From contig CALEYP010000002.1 of NCBI GenBank assembly GCA_937924895.1, forward strand, positions 1 through 64,000: DNA of 64,000 bases, in the 5' to 3' direction. The DNA is from an uncultured Alphaproteobacteria bacterium. Its GTDB lineage: Bacteria; Pseudomonadota; Alphaproteobacteria; Puniceispirillales; Puniceispirillaceae. The notes beneath the pieces are model-generated. The model saw only the letters and a program-made list of their open reading frames with translations, was not told the origin of the DNA and did not search any database. The translations under genes and the position numbers were made by a program. This document shows positions 8,267 through 17,331 of this stretch, piece by piece; position 1 is the stretch's first letter, and the number at the start of each line of letters is the position of its first letter.

Positions 8267-8955
8267 GCGCCTTGTTCTTTATCTAGTCGGTTCATCCAGG
8301 CAAGGAGCTGTGCCATTTGGCGGTCAGTGATACCAGCCTTTTGCAAGCCGCCATAGGTGCCTTCTAAATAATCGCGGCAGGGGCCAACAAATCCTACAGC
8401 TTTGTGAATGATACGCGCGGTCTCTTCAACGGATAGCCGCGGGGCATAGGTGGGACGGTTGCGCCGAATGGCAAAGCTCAAAGCTGTGATTGGGCCTTGT
8501 GCTGTTTGCGCTTTCACCCATACCGGCCGATAACTATCTGCCATCATCTCACGTCGCCATAGGACGTCAATCTCAGATATCATCTTGTCAGAGGGGATAC
8601 GAAATAATTGTCCTTTGGTTGCACCGCCCTGGTCAAGACCTAAGACAAGGCCAGGACAATCAGGCGAGCCGCGTCCAATTGTTGTCCACATGCAAAAGCG
8701 GCGATGATACCCTTGCACAAGCGCATCAATCCGCTGGTCGAAGGCAATCACGGGGTTCCAAATCAGTGACCCATAGCCAAATACCCATAGGGGCCCTTCA
8801 AATGTATCAGGGATAACAGCGCGACGAGAGGCTAATAATGCCTCATCGCTCAGAACGGTTGCGGCTTGTCCATCGCGTTGTCGGGCACGTGCCATCACAT
8901 CGCCGCGGGCAAGCACCTCTCTATCCATGCCGGTATGGGTATCATCACTCATCAT
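8263..8955 (-). CDS. ChaC-like gamma-glutamylcyclotransferase
   Basis: Matches ChaC-type gamma-glutamylcyclotransferases, which break glutathione into 5-oxoproline and Cys-Gly. The nucleotide-free substrate loop LWVFGYGSLIWNP (residues 56-68) and the downstream LVLGLDQGG and YLEGTYGGLQ segments are visible. Length 230 residues is normal. It follows the MscS gene on the same strand after 21 bases, with AAGGG ahead of the start, so the two probably form a small operon. Together with gshA elsewhere in the window it would allow glutathione turnover; that link is inference. Confidence 0.88.
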   Translation of the reverse strand: MMSDDTHTGMDREVLARGDVMARARQRDGQAATVLSDEALLASRRAVIPDTFEGPLWVFGYGSLIWNPVIAFDQRIDALVQGYHRRFCMWTTIGRGSPDCPGLVLGLDQGGATKGQLFRIPSDKMISEIDVLWRREMMADSYRPVWVKAQTAQGPITALSFAIRRNRPTYAPRLSVEETARIIHKAVGFVGPCRDYLEGTYGGLQKAGITDRQMAQLLAWMNRLDKEQGA

Positions 8956-8976
8956 AATGGGCCCTTGCGAGAACAG

Positions 8977-9828
8977 CTAGTCAAGCGTGTCATTATTAGC
9001 AACTTGTACCACGCGCTGCGGGAAGGGGATTTCAAGATTATGGGCATCTAACGCTGGTTTTAAGCGACGATTAAGGTCCCAGTTGAGCTGGAACATATCC
9101 GCATAATCCACATAGAGCCGTAGCCGCACATTGATCGCGCTATCGCCATAGGAAACCACATGAAAGACTGGCGCCGGGTCTTGATGAATGCGCGGGTCAT
9201 CTGTCAGGCTCATCAGGGCTTTTTCAACCACATCAAAATCGCTGTCATAGCCGATGCCGATTTCTATATCGAGGCGCCGCTTTTGATGTTTCGCATAATT
9301 GATAATGGTGGCAGACCAAATAGTCGAATTTGGCACTGAGATATAGATATTGTCAAAGGTATCAATGTGAGTTGTGAATAGACCGATCTCTTTGACAGTT
9401 CCAGAAATGCCGTTGGTTTCAATCCAATGACCTGTCTCAAAGGGGCGTAATATCAACAACATAACTCCGGCTGCAACATTGGATAAGGTGCCTTGCAGGG
9501 CGAGGCCAATCGCAAGACCAGCAGCACCGAGAACCGCAATGATAGAGGTGGTTTGGACACCAAATTGCCCAAGCATCACCACAAGGGTCAGCAGGATCAG
9601 CGCATAGCGTGCGATGGATGCCACAACAGGTACAAGAGTGCGATCAATCCGGTCAATTTTCTCCAAGCTTTGACGGATAAGGCGACTGACGCGGCCGGCG
9701 ATGAATAGACCAATGGCTAACGTTAACACACCGCTGGTAAAGGAGACTAATCCTGACAGACCAGCTGTGATGATGTCAGGAGATATAAATCCGCCTGTGA
9801 TGAGGTCTGAAATATCCATGGCTGACAT
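8977..9828 (-). CDS. Small-conductance mechanosensitive channel (MscS family)
   Basis: A 283-residue membrane protein with three N-terminal hydrophobic segments, the third being the glycine/alanine-rich pore helix (GAAGLAIGLALQGTLSNVAAGVMLLILRPF), followed by the beta domain (FETGHWIETNGISGTVKEIGLFTT, NSTIW) and a C-terminal alpha/beta domain. It should release osmolytes on hypo-osmotic shock. The protein is close to the minimal E. coli MscS size. It is the first gene of a probable two-gene unit with the ChaC-like gene. Confidence 0.93.
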   Translation of the reverse strand: MSAMDISDLITGGFISPDIITAGLSGLVSFTSGVLTLAIGLFIAGRVSRLIRQSLEKIDRIDRTLVPVVASIARYALILLTLVVMLGQFGVQTTSIIAVLGAAGLAIGLALQGTLSNVAAGVMLLILRPFETGHWIETNGISGTVKEIGLFTTHIDTFDNIYISVPNSTIWSATIINYAKHQKRRLDIEIGIGYDSDFDVVEKALMSLTDDPRIHQDPAPVFHVVSYGDSAINVRLRLYVDYADMFQLNWDLNRRLKPALDAHNLEIPFPQRVVQVANNDTLD

Positions 9829-10002
9829 GATATGTGCCCTTTATCTTTATTCTGCGTCTCCGCTATCTTGGTCCTTCATCATATAGCAATTAAGATTGTC
9901 ATCAATAGTTTCGACAAAGAACGCGCTTTGCATACAAAAAAGGGTGGTAAAACAGCCAAAAAAGCTAGAAAATCACGTCGAAGTCAGGCTATAGTCCCGC
10001 CC

Positions 10003-10983
10003 ATGATGCAGAGCACTAGACCAATACAAAATTCGGCTGTTGAGATTATTCACTGGCACCGCGGCATGCCGCTTCGCCAGGGAGAGAAGATCATCGCTGT
10101 GATCGGGAATTTTGATGGTGTCCATTGTGGTCACCAGTATTTGCTGTCGCAAGCCAAAATGCTGGCAGATGATCTGGGCTATCCGCTAGCTGTTTTGACC
10201 TTTTCGCCGCATCCTCGTAGTTTTTTCCGGCCACAAGACCCGCCCTTCCTGTTGATGGATGCACAGCAAAAAGAACAGGCGTTAGCGCGCGCTGGTGCGA
10301 ACATTATCATTCATATTCAGTTTGATGATGCGTTGCGCACGGCCAGCCCCGATGAATTTATCCAAGAAGTGTTACGGCCGTTACATATCGCGCATCTTTT
10401 TGCAGGGGCTGATTTCGCCTTTGGCAAAGCCAGGGCTGGTGATGTGCAAAGCCTTGCTGAGGCAGGTCAGGATTTTGAGATGCAAGTCACACCCGTTAGC
10501 TTGCATCATGATGACCATCACATGACTATCTCATCCACACGCATCCGCGCCGCTTTGCAAGCGGGACAGGTTGACCTCGCTACCACGATGCTGGGACGGC
10601 CTCATATGATTGCAGGGATTGTGTCCCAAGGCGATCAACGAGGACGCACAATTGGGTTTCCGACAGCCAATCTGGTACTGGCAGATCAGCTGCATCCCGC
10701 TTTTGGCGTCTATGCGATTACAGCAACGATAGAGGGGCATGATGAAGTGCTGACCGGGGTAGCGAATATTGGCCAGCGTCCGACTGTTAATGATAGAGGT
10801 GTTTTAGCAGAGGCGCATCTCTTTGATTTCGCCGCTGATATTTATGGAAAACGGCTTGAAATCGCGTTACAAGGCTATGTGCGTGCCGAACAGAAATTTA
10901 GTGGTCTTGACGAGCTGAAAGCGCAAATCGCCCAAGATTGCCAAACCGCAAAAACCATGCTTGCGCAAAAGCATGACAAATAA
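10003..10983 (+). CDS. ribF: Bifunctional riboflavin kinase / FAD synthetase
   Basis: Converts riboflavin to FMN and then FAD. The N-terminal FAD synthetase domain carries GNFDGVHCGH (residues 35-44) and the ISSTRIR segment; the C-terminal kinase domain carries GRTIGFPTAN, FGVYA and the NIGQRPT stretch. I chose the ATG at 10003, which gives 326 residues; an open frame extends upstream to 9832 but that part is lysine-rich and unlike RibF. No strong ribosome binding site is seen, so the start is uncertain (10003 or 10006). It lies 33 bases before ileS, a common alphaproteobacterial order. Confidence 0.92.
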   Translation: MMQSTRPIQNSAVEIIHWHRGMPLRQGEKIIAVIGNFDGVHCGHQYLLSQAKMLADDLGYPLAVLTFSPHPRSFFRPQDPPFLLMDAQQKEQALARAGANIIIHIQFDDALRTASPDEFIQEVLRPLHIAHLFAGADFAFGKARAGDVQSLAEAGQDFEMQVTPVSLHHDDHHMTISSTRIRAALQAGQVDLATTMLGRPHMIAGIVSQGDQRGRTIGFPTANLVLADQLHPAFGVYAITATIEGHDEVLTGVANIGQRPTVNDRGVLAEAHLFDFAADIYGKRLEIALQGYVRAEQKFSGLDELKAQIAQDCQTAKTMLAQKHDK

Positions 10984-11016
10984 ACAGCAGGTAACAGGCT
11001 GACAATAGGTGTTCTC

Positions 11017-13830
11017 ATGAGTGACAAATCCACCCCTGATTATAAGCAGACAGTATTTTTGCCACAAACAAGCTTCCCCATGCGCGGAGGCTTGCCCAAA
11101 AAAGAGCCTGAAATTCTCAAATATTGGGAAGAGATTGATCTCTATAACAGCTTGCGCGCAGCCAGAGCTGATGCTGAGAAATTTGTGCTTCATGATGGCC
11201 CGCCCTATGCCAATGGTCAGCTTCATATCGGCCACGCGCTAAATAAAATTCTAAAAGATGTGATTAATCGCTCGCAATCTATGCTTGGTAAAAATGCGAA
11301 TTACGTACCAGGTTGGGATTGTCACGGCTTGCCTATTGAATGGAAAATCGAAGAGCAATATCGCAAAAAAGGCAAAGATAAGGACGAGGTTGATATCACC
11401 GAGTTCCGCGAAGAATGCCGTAATTTTGCGGCTCATTGGCTTGATGTGCAGGCCGGTGAGTTCCAGCGTTTGGGTGTGCTCGGTGATTTTAGCGAACCCT
11501 ATAAGACAATGCGCTATGAATCAGAAGCGCTGATTGCCAAAGAGATTGGCAAATTCCTCATGAATGGGGGGCTATATCGCGGGGCAAAACCAGTGATGTG
11601 GTCACCGGTGGAAAAGACCGCTTTGGCTGAGGCTGAGGTTGAATATCACGATCATAAATCTGTGACGATTTATGCCAAGTTTGAGGTCAAGTCAGCACCG
11701 TTAGACGCTATCATTGGCGCGCATATCGTCATCTGGACCACAACACCATGGACTATGCCAGGGAACCGCGCCTTGGCCTATGGTGATGATATTGACTATG
11801 TCTGTGTTAAGGTTGAGGCCGTGGAAGAGGGCGCTTTGGCCAAGGTCGGAGAACGTTTGGTTGTCGCCGCTGACTTGCTAGCCGATGTTTGCAGCGCAGC
11901 AAAAATAACAGCTACCGCAGAAGAGGCGCGATTTGCGGGTCGTGACATTGCGGGGCTAGTTGCCGCTCATCCGCTTGCGGCCCATGGCTATGACCATGAG
12001 GTACCAGCCTTTGCCGGTGATTATGTGACCACTGATCAGGGGACTGGCTTTGTCCATATCGCCCCTGGCCATGGCCCAGAAGATTATGAATTGGCGCATA
12101 TTCAGCATGGTGTGCCTGTGCCTGATACCGTGAATGAAGATGGTACGCTTGCCGCCCATCTACCACTTTATGCGGGCATGCATGTCTTGCGCGATAATGC
12201 CAAGATCGCCGAAGATATGGCAGAGAAGAATGGCCTGATTGCCATAGGCCAGCTTGTCCATTCTTACCCGCATTCTTGGCGGTCAAAAGCACCGGTTATC
12301 TATCGTAATACGGCGCAATGGTTCATTTCTATGCAGGAAAATGACTTGCGTAAAATCGCATTGGACGAGATTGAAAAAACAGCTTTCTATCCGCCAGCTG
12401 GTAAAACAAGATTATCATCGATGATTGAAAATCGCCCTGATTGGTGCCTGTCACGTCAGCGCGCTTGGGGTGTGCCAATCCCGGTATTTGTGCATAAGCA
12501 ATCAGGAGAACCTTTGCGTGACCAAGTGGTGGTCGACCGCATCGTTGATGCCTTCCATGAGCATGGTTGTGATATCTGGTTTAACTGGGATCCGCAGGAT
12601 TTCCTCGGTGAAACCTATGATGCCGCAGATTATGAGCAAGTCAAAGATATCGCTGATGTATGGTTTGATTCAGGTTCTACCCACGCCTTTGTATTGGAAG
12701 CGCGTAATGATTTGCATAGCCCAGCTGATCTGTATCTTGAAGGGTCAGACCAGCATCGCGGATGGTTCCATTCATCATTGCTAGAATCTTGTGGTACCAG
12801 AGGACGCGCGCCTTATAAGGGTGTGTTAACGCATGGCTTTGTCCTTGATGAGCAAGGGCGGAAAATGTCGAAATCTTTGGGGAATGTAATCGTACCGCAA
12901 AAGATCATTGAACAAAATGGCGCTGATATTTTGCGCCTTTGGGTTGTGTCATCAGATTATTATGATGATTTGCGGATTGGCCATGAGATCATCAAGCGTC
13001 AAACAGACCATTATCGCCGGATCCGTAACACGATGCGTTATCTGCTTGGCGCCTTAGATGGCTTTACGCAAGCTGAGGCTGTGAGCCTTGATGAGATGCC
13101 AGAATTAGAGAAATGGGTGTTAAGCCGTCTGGCAGAAATTGACGAGGTTGTGCGCACTAAATCAGCTGCCTATGACTTCCATGGTGTGTTCACGGCTCTG
13201 CATGATTTCTGTAACAGCGATTTGTCAGCCTTTTATTTTGATATTCGCAAAGACAGATTATATTGCGATGACCAATCAGGTCTGGCGCGCCGTGCCACAC
13301 GTACAGCGATGGCAAAAACGTTCGAATCCCTAGTTGCTTGGATTGCACCTATCTTATGCTTTACCGCAGAAGAAGCATGGCAAGCCTATCCTGGCAATGA
13401 AGGCACATCTATCCATATGCGCACCTATGCGCCAGTTGGTGCTGATTGGCATAATCAAGCCTTGTCTGATAAGTGGGCACAGATCCGCAAAATCAGAACT
13501 GTTGTGACATCTGCCATTGAACAAGCGCGTAATGATGGGCTTGTAGGTGGCTCATTACAGGCCATTGCGGCTCTTACGGTAACAGAGGAGCAGGCGGCCT
13601 TATTTGATGGTCAGGATCTTGCCAGCCTGTTAATCACCTCCTCTGCCACGCTAGAATCAGGTGAGGTACCAGCCGGTGCCTTTACGCTGGAAGATGTCGC
13701 AGGCGCTGGTGTTATCATCACAGCAGCAGATGGCGGCAAATGTGCAAGATGCTGGAAGGTGTTGGAAGAAGTCACAGAACAGGCCCCGATTTGTGGGCGT
13801 TGCGATGATGTGGTTTCTGCGGCGTCTTAA
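11017..13830 (+). CDS. ileS: Isoleucyl-tRNA synthetase
   Basis: Class I aminoacyl-tRNA synthetase charging tRNA(Ile). HIGH is at residues 70-73, the editing domain lies in the middle (TTTPWTMPGNRALAY), KMSKS occurs near residue 617 in GRKMSKSLGN, and a C-terminal zinc finger is formed by two CxxC pairs (CARC and CGRC). Length 937 residues is normal. It sits between ribF and lspA, the usual arrangement in many proteobacteria. Confidence 0.98.
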   Translation: MSDKSTPDYKQTVFLPQTSFPMRGGLPKKEPEILKYWEEIDLYNSLRAARADAEKFVLHDGPPYANGQLHIGHALNKILKDVINRSQSMLGKNANYVPGWDCHGLPIEWKIEEQYRKKGKDKDEVDITEFREECRNFAAHWLDVQAGEFQRLGVLGDFSEPYKTMRYESEALIAKEIGKFLMNGGLYRGAKPVMWSPVEKTALAEAEVEYHDHKSVTIYAKFEVKSAPLDAIIGAHIVIWTTTPWTMPGNRALAYGDDIDYVCVKVEAVEEGALAKVGERLVVAADLLADVCSAAKITATAEEARFAGRDIAGLVAAHPLAAHGYDHEVPAFAGDYVTTDQGTGFVHIAPGHGPEDYELAHIQHGVPVPDTVNEDGTLAAHLPLYAGMHVLRDNAKIAEDMAEKNGLIAIGQLVHSYPHSWRSKAPVIYRNTAQWFISMQENDLRKIALDEIEKTAFYPPAGKTRLSSMIENRPDWCLSRQRAWGVPIPVFVHKQSGEPLRDQVVVDRIVDAFHEHGCDIWFNWDPQDFLGETYDAADYEQVKDIADVWFDSGSTHAFVLEARNDLHSPADLYLEGSDQHRGWFHSSLLESCGTRGRAPYKGVLTHGFVLDEQGRKMSKSLGNVIVPQKIIEQNGADILRLWVVSSDYYDDLRIGHEIIKRQTDHYRRIRNTMRYLLGALDGFTQAEAVSLDEMPELEKWVLSRLAEIDEVVRTKSAAYDFHGVFTALHDFCNSDLSAFYFDIRKDRLYCDDQSGLARRATRTAMAKTFESLVAWIAPILCFTAEEAWQAYPGNEGTSIHMRTYAPVGADWHNQALSDKWAQIRKIRTVVTSAIEQARNDGLVGGSLQAIAALTVTEEQAALFDGQDLASLLITSSATLESGEVPAGAFTLEDVAGAGVIITAADGGKCARCWKVLEEVTEQAPICGRCDDVVSAAS

Positions 13831-13850
13831 TCGAACATAAGAGGACGTCA

Positions 13851-14369
13851 GTGACAACAGAGCCACAGGCATCAAAATGGGTCAAGCCCTCATGGCAGCA
13901 AACCAAGCGGTTCTTGGCTGTAGTAGTGGCGATTTTGGTGTGTGATATCATCACAAAACAAGTGATGTTGGCGCTTATTTTCTCGCCACCGCGCGTGATT
14001 GAAGTGTTGCCAATATTAAATTGGGCGCCTGTCTGGAATAAGGGTATTAGCTTTGGGTTGTTTTCAGACTATCCTCAGCTCGTGCGATATGGCATTTCAG
14101 CCCTAGCATTATTTGTTGTATTTTGGCTCTATGTGCAGCTTGCGGCTCTCACCAAAGGCCAACAAATCGCAGCAGCGCTGATATCAGGTGGTGCCATCGG
14201 GAATGTGATTGACCGGATTATTTATGGCAAAGTCATTGATTTTGTCGATTTTCATCTTGGCAGTTGGCATTATCCAGCGTTTAATGTAGCAGATTCAGCC
14301 ATCTTCCTAGGTGTGCTTTTATGGATTATAACTGTGCTAAGGCACAGCTTCTCTCACGCATCAGATTAA
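13851..14369 (+). CDS. lspA: Lipoprotein signal peptidase
   Basis: Inner-membrane aspartic protease that removes signal peptides from prolipoproteins. Four hydrophobic segments are visible, with the catalytic aspartates in the conserved stretches GNVIDRIIYGKVIDFVDFH and FNVADSAI. Start is GTG at 13851 with AAGAGGA upstream; 172 residues. It follows ileS after 20 bases, and the next gene encodes a lipoprotein that would be one of its substrates. Confidence 0.96.
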   Translation: MTTEPQASKWVKPSWQQTKRFLAVVVAILVCDIITKQVMLALIFSPPRVIEVLPILNWAPVWNKGISFGLFSDYPQLVRYGISALALFVVFWLYVQLAALTKGQQIAAALISGGAIGNVIDRIIYGKVIDFVDFHLGSWHYPAFNVADSAIFLGVLLWIITVLRHSFSHASD

Positions 14370-14382
14370 AGGGATAGCGGGA

Positions 14383-14913
14383 ATGACAAAACAGTGGATG
14401 ACAACAACAATAATGCTTGGCGCGTTATGTGCATTGGCAGGTTGTTCTGATTTCAAACAGGCCATTGGGACTGAAAAATCTGTACCAGATGAATTTGAAG
14501 TCGTGGTTCGTCCGCCTTTGTCGCTACCACCTGGATTTGGCGACCGCCCCACTGCTGATAGCGTCAAAGAAGAAGTGGTTGTAAGCGCGCAATCTATCTC
14601 GGCGCAAGGCCAAGCCTCAACATTGTTAGAAACACGCACAGCGAATATCCAAGGCTATGATGAGCTCTTTAATTTTGCCTCTGTGCCAGATGATATTCGC
14701 GCCGCTGTTGATGCAGAGACAGCTGGCATTCGCTTTGAACGCCGCTTGCCGATTGATATCGTCTTTGGTGGTTTGCCGAATGTGGGTCCTATTCTTGACC
14801 AGATGGCAGAGGATCAAAGATTACGCGCTAATCGTTTGCAAGGACGCCTGCCAACAGATGGTGGAACACCGGCAATCGATGAAGTGCTGGGCGAAGCGGT
14901 TACCGTTGAATAG
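14383..14913 (+). CDS. DUF3035-type lipoprotein
   Basis: A 176-residue protein with a lipoprotein signal peptide ending in the lipobox LAGC (Cys21), then a segment DEFEVVVRPPLSLPPGF typical of the DUF3035 family, which is widespread in alphaproteobacteria next to lspA. It should be anchored to the outer or inner membrane by Cys21. Members have been discussed in connection with outer-membrane protein assembly, but I would not assign a role from sequence. The gene lies 13 bases after lspA and 28 before mutL, so it is part of the same run. Confidence 0.85.
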   Translation: MTKQWMTTTIMLGALCALAGCSDFKQAIGTEKSVPDEFEVVVRPPLSLPPGFGDRPTADSVKEEVVVSAQSISAQGQASTLLETRTANIQGYDELFNFASVPDDIRAAVDAETAGIRFERRLPIDIVFGGLPNVGPILDQMAEDQRLRANRLQGRLPTDGGTPAIDEVLGEAVTVE

Positions 14914-14941
14914 CCTCACACGACATCTTTGAGCAAAAACC

Positions 14942-16777
14942 ATGGCACATATTCGCCTTCTTCCCTCTCAGCTAGTTGATCAAATCGCAGCCGGTGAGGT
15001 GATTGAAAGGCCGGCGGCTGCGCTCAAAGAGCTTGTGGAAAATGCGATTGATGCCAAAGCGCATTTCATCAAAATTCACATTGAAGAGGGCGGGCTAGGC
15101 TGTCTGATTATCTCAGATGATGGTCATGGTATGAGCCCTGAGGATCTCGCGCTCGCCATTCAACGCCATGCGACCTCAAAACTGCCAGAAGCCGACCTAT
15201 TTGCGATAGCATCGTTTGGGTTCCGCGGCGAGGCCCTACCCTCCATTGGGTCAGTATCAGAGTTGCAGATTGCGTCTCGGCAAGCAGAGGCAGCGCATGG
15301 CTGGCTGTTGCCTGTCACGCATGGTGCATTGGGCGATATTGTGCCGCATCAAATGCCCCATGGGACGCAAATCACCGTTCGCAATTTATTCCAGAATGTG
15401 CCAGCGCGCTTAAAATTCATGAAGACCATCCGCACAGAAACAGGCGCTTGTGTGGATGTGGTCAAACGTCTGGCCATGGCATGGCCGACCATTGGCTTTG
15501 AGATGACAGATGATACGCGCACCTTATTTCGCTATAATCCACGGTTACCCGATGAGGCAGGTTATGCCGCGCGGTTGGGCGATATTTTAGGGCGAGCCTT
15601 TGCGCAAGAAGCCTTGCCACTATCGGCCCAACGAGAAGATATCGGCCTAACAGGATTACTTGGCTTGCCAACGATGAACCGGCCAACCGCGGCGCATATC
15701 TATTTTTTTGTGAATGACCGCCCGGTCCGGGATAAATTTTTAATTGGGGCCTTGCGCGCGGCTTATGGTGATACCCTCCCACGTGGCCGTCATCCTATGG
15801 CTGTCTTGTCCTTAACAGTGCCGCCTGCCTTGGTTGATGTGAATGTACATCCTGCTAAGGCCGAGGTGCGTTTCCAAGATAGTGCAGCGGTGCGCTCGCT
15901 TCTTGTAGGCTCTGTCATGGGGCGCTTGCGTGATGCATCAATGCAAGCAACGGCTGAGATAGGAACGGCCAGCCTCCGGCATTTTGAGACAGGCCAACAA
16001 CCATATCAGCCAGCCTCATCCTATCCGTCTGCAAGTGGGGGCGGGGCATCCCATCCCTTGCAGTGGCAAGCACCCTATGGGGGGCCAAGCCCATCAAACC
16101 TACCAGCAGCGCCCACGCCAACAGGCTACATGCTATCAGAAGCGCCGCCACAAGCACCAGTTGCTGCGCCGCCGGAAGAGCAAAGCACCTTATCTCAATT
16201 TCCTTTAGGCGCTGCTCGTGCCCAATTGCATAAAACTTATATTGTGTCTGAAACAGAGACCGGAATTGTGATTGTTGATCAGCATGCGGCACATGAACGT
16301 TTGGTGATGGAGAAAATGAAAGAGGCGATGGCTGACGGCGAACTGCCGTCACAAATCCTGCTCCTGCCAGAGATTATTGAGCTACCAGATGATCAGATAT
16401 CTGCCTTGCTTGCCCATATTGAACTGCTAGCTGCCGCAGGTCTTGTTGTGGAAGGATTTGGCGAGGGCGCTGTGATTGTAAGGCAAACCCCAGCCATCTT
16501 GGGGGAAGTTGATGCCAAGATTTTAATATCAGATGTCGCTGAAGAAATGGCCCAAATGGGCTCAATGATGAGTTTTGATCAGAAAATTGAACATGTGATT
16601 GCAACCATGTCTTGTCATGGCTCGGTGCGAGCAGGTCGTGTACTGAATCCGCAAGAGATGAATCAGCTATTGCGTGACATGGAAGTGACACCGCGGTCTG
16701 GGCAATGTAATCATGGCCGGCCGACCTATGTTACCTTATCATTGGCAGATGTTGAAAAGCTGTTTGGGCGGCGTTAG
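14942..16777 (+). CDS. mutL: DNA mismatch repair protein MutL
   Basis: GHKL ATPase that links mismatch recognition to strand removal. The N-terminal ATP site is seen in IAAGEVIERPAAALKELVENAIDA, DDGHGM and GFRGEALPSI. After a proline- and alanine-rich linker (about residues 350-420), the C-terminal domain has DQHAAHERLVME, which fits the DQHA(x)2E(x)4E endonuclease motif, and GQCNHGRPT near the end. The protein is therefore likely a nicking MutL, as in bacteria lacking MutH. Its stop overlaps the convergent rsmD by four bases. Confidence 0.96.
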   Translation: MAHIRLLPSQLVDQIAAGEVIERPAAALKELVENAIDAKAHFIKIHIEEGGLGCLIISDDGHGMSPEDLALAIQRHATSKLPEADLFAIASFGFRGEALPSIGSVSELQIASRQAEAAHGWLLPVTHGALGDIVPHQMPHGTQITVRNLFQNVPARLKFMKTIRTETGACVDVVKRLAMAWPTIGFEMTDDTRTLFRYNPRLPDEAGYAARLGDILGRAFAQEALPLSAQREDIGLTGLLGLPTMNRPTAAHIYFFVNDRPVRDKFLIGALRAAYGDTLPRGRHPMAVLSLTVPPALVDVNVHPAKAEVRFQDSAAVRSLLVGSVMGRLRDASMQATAEIGTASLRHFETGQQPYQPASSYPSASGGGASHPLQWQAPYGGPSPSNLPAAPTPTGYMLSEAPPQAPVAAPPEEQSTLSQFPLGAARAQLHKTYIVSETETGIVIVDQHAAHERLVMEKMKEAMADGELPSQILLLPEIIELPDDQISALLAHIELLAAAGLVVEGFGEGAVIVRQTPAILGEVDAKILISDVAEEMAQMGSMMSFDQKIEHVIATMSCHGSVRAGRVLNPQEMNQLLRDMEVTPRSGQCNHGRPTYVTLSLADVEKLFGRR

Positions 16778-17331
16778 GGCTGATAGCGGCAGAAGGTAAG
16801 CAGGGCCATCCCATAGCGACGCTGATCAAGTTGTATTATATGATCCGGCAAAGCAAGCTGTTCTGATTTACGCGTTTCAATCACTATCAAGGCACCCTCA
16901 GCAATCGCCCCAAGCCGTGCAAAATTTTCAATTGCTGGGAGCGCAAGACCTTTATCATAGGGCGGGTCACAAAAGACGATACTGGCTGCTTGATGGGGCC
17001 AGTGGCTTGTTTTGAGGCAATCGCTCTGGCTTAATTTTACCCTATCCTCAAATCCGAGACGCCTTACATTTTGGCGGATGATGGCAATAGCGTCATGATG
17101 TTTTTCAACGATAAAGGCTTGGGCCGCGCCACGCGATAATGCTTCACAGGCCAAGGCGCCAGACCCCGCAAATAAATCAAGGACTACCGCGTCTTGTAGG
17201 TCAGCAGAAACGCGCCCACCTTGCAGGATATTAAATAGGCTTTCTCTTGTGCGATGCGCGGTTGGCCGAACAGACAAGTCAGCCACCATCGCAAGCTTAG
17301 TGCCTCTTTTGCTTCCGGCTATGATCTGCAT
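16774..17331 (-). CDS. rsmD: 16S rRNA (guanine966-N2)-methyltransferase
   Basis: Methylates G966 of 16S rRNA. It begins MQIIAGSKRGTKL, has the SAM-binding LDLFAGSGALACEALSRGA and the catalytic DPPY (NPPY-type) in IVFCDPPYDKG. The ATG at 17331 is preceded by AAAGGAGC and gives 185 residues, the family size; this start lies inside the 3' end of rluB, a 35-base overlap. The longer open frame upstream is a shadow of rluB. Probably translated from the rluB transcript. Confidence 0.94.
   Translation of the reverse strand: MQIIAGSKRGTKLAMVADLSVRPTAHRTRESLFNILQGGRVSADLQDAVVLDLFAGSGALACEALSRGAAQAFIVEKHHDAIAIIRQNVRRLGFEDRVKLSQSDCLKTSHWPHQAASIVFCDPPYDKGLALPAIENFARLGAIAEGALIVIETRKSEQLALPDHIIQLDQRRYGMALLTFCRYQP

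Noticed and set aside
9832..10002. N-terminal extension of RibF
   Set aside because: The upstream codons give a lysine-rich stretch absent from the family, and length would be 383 instead of about 320.
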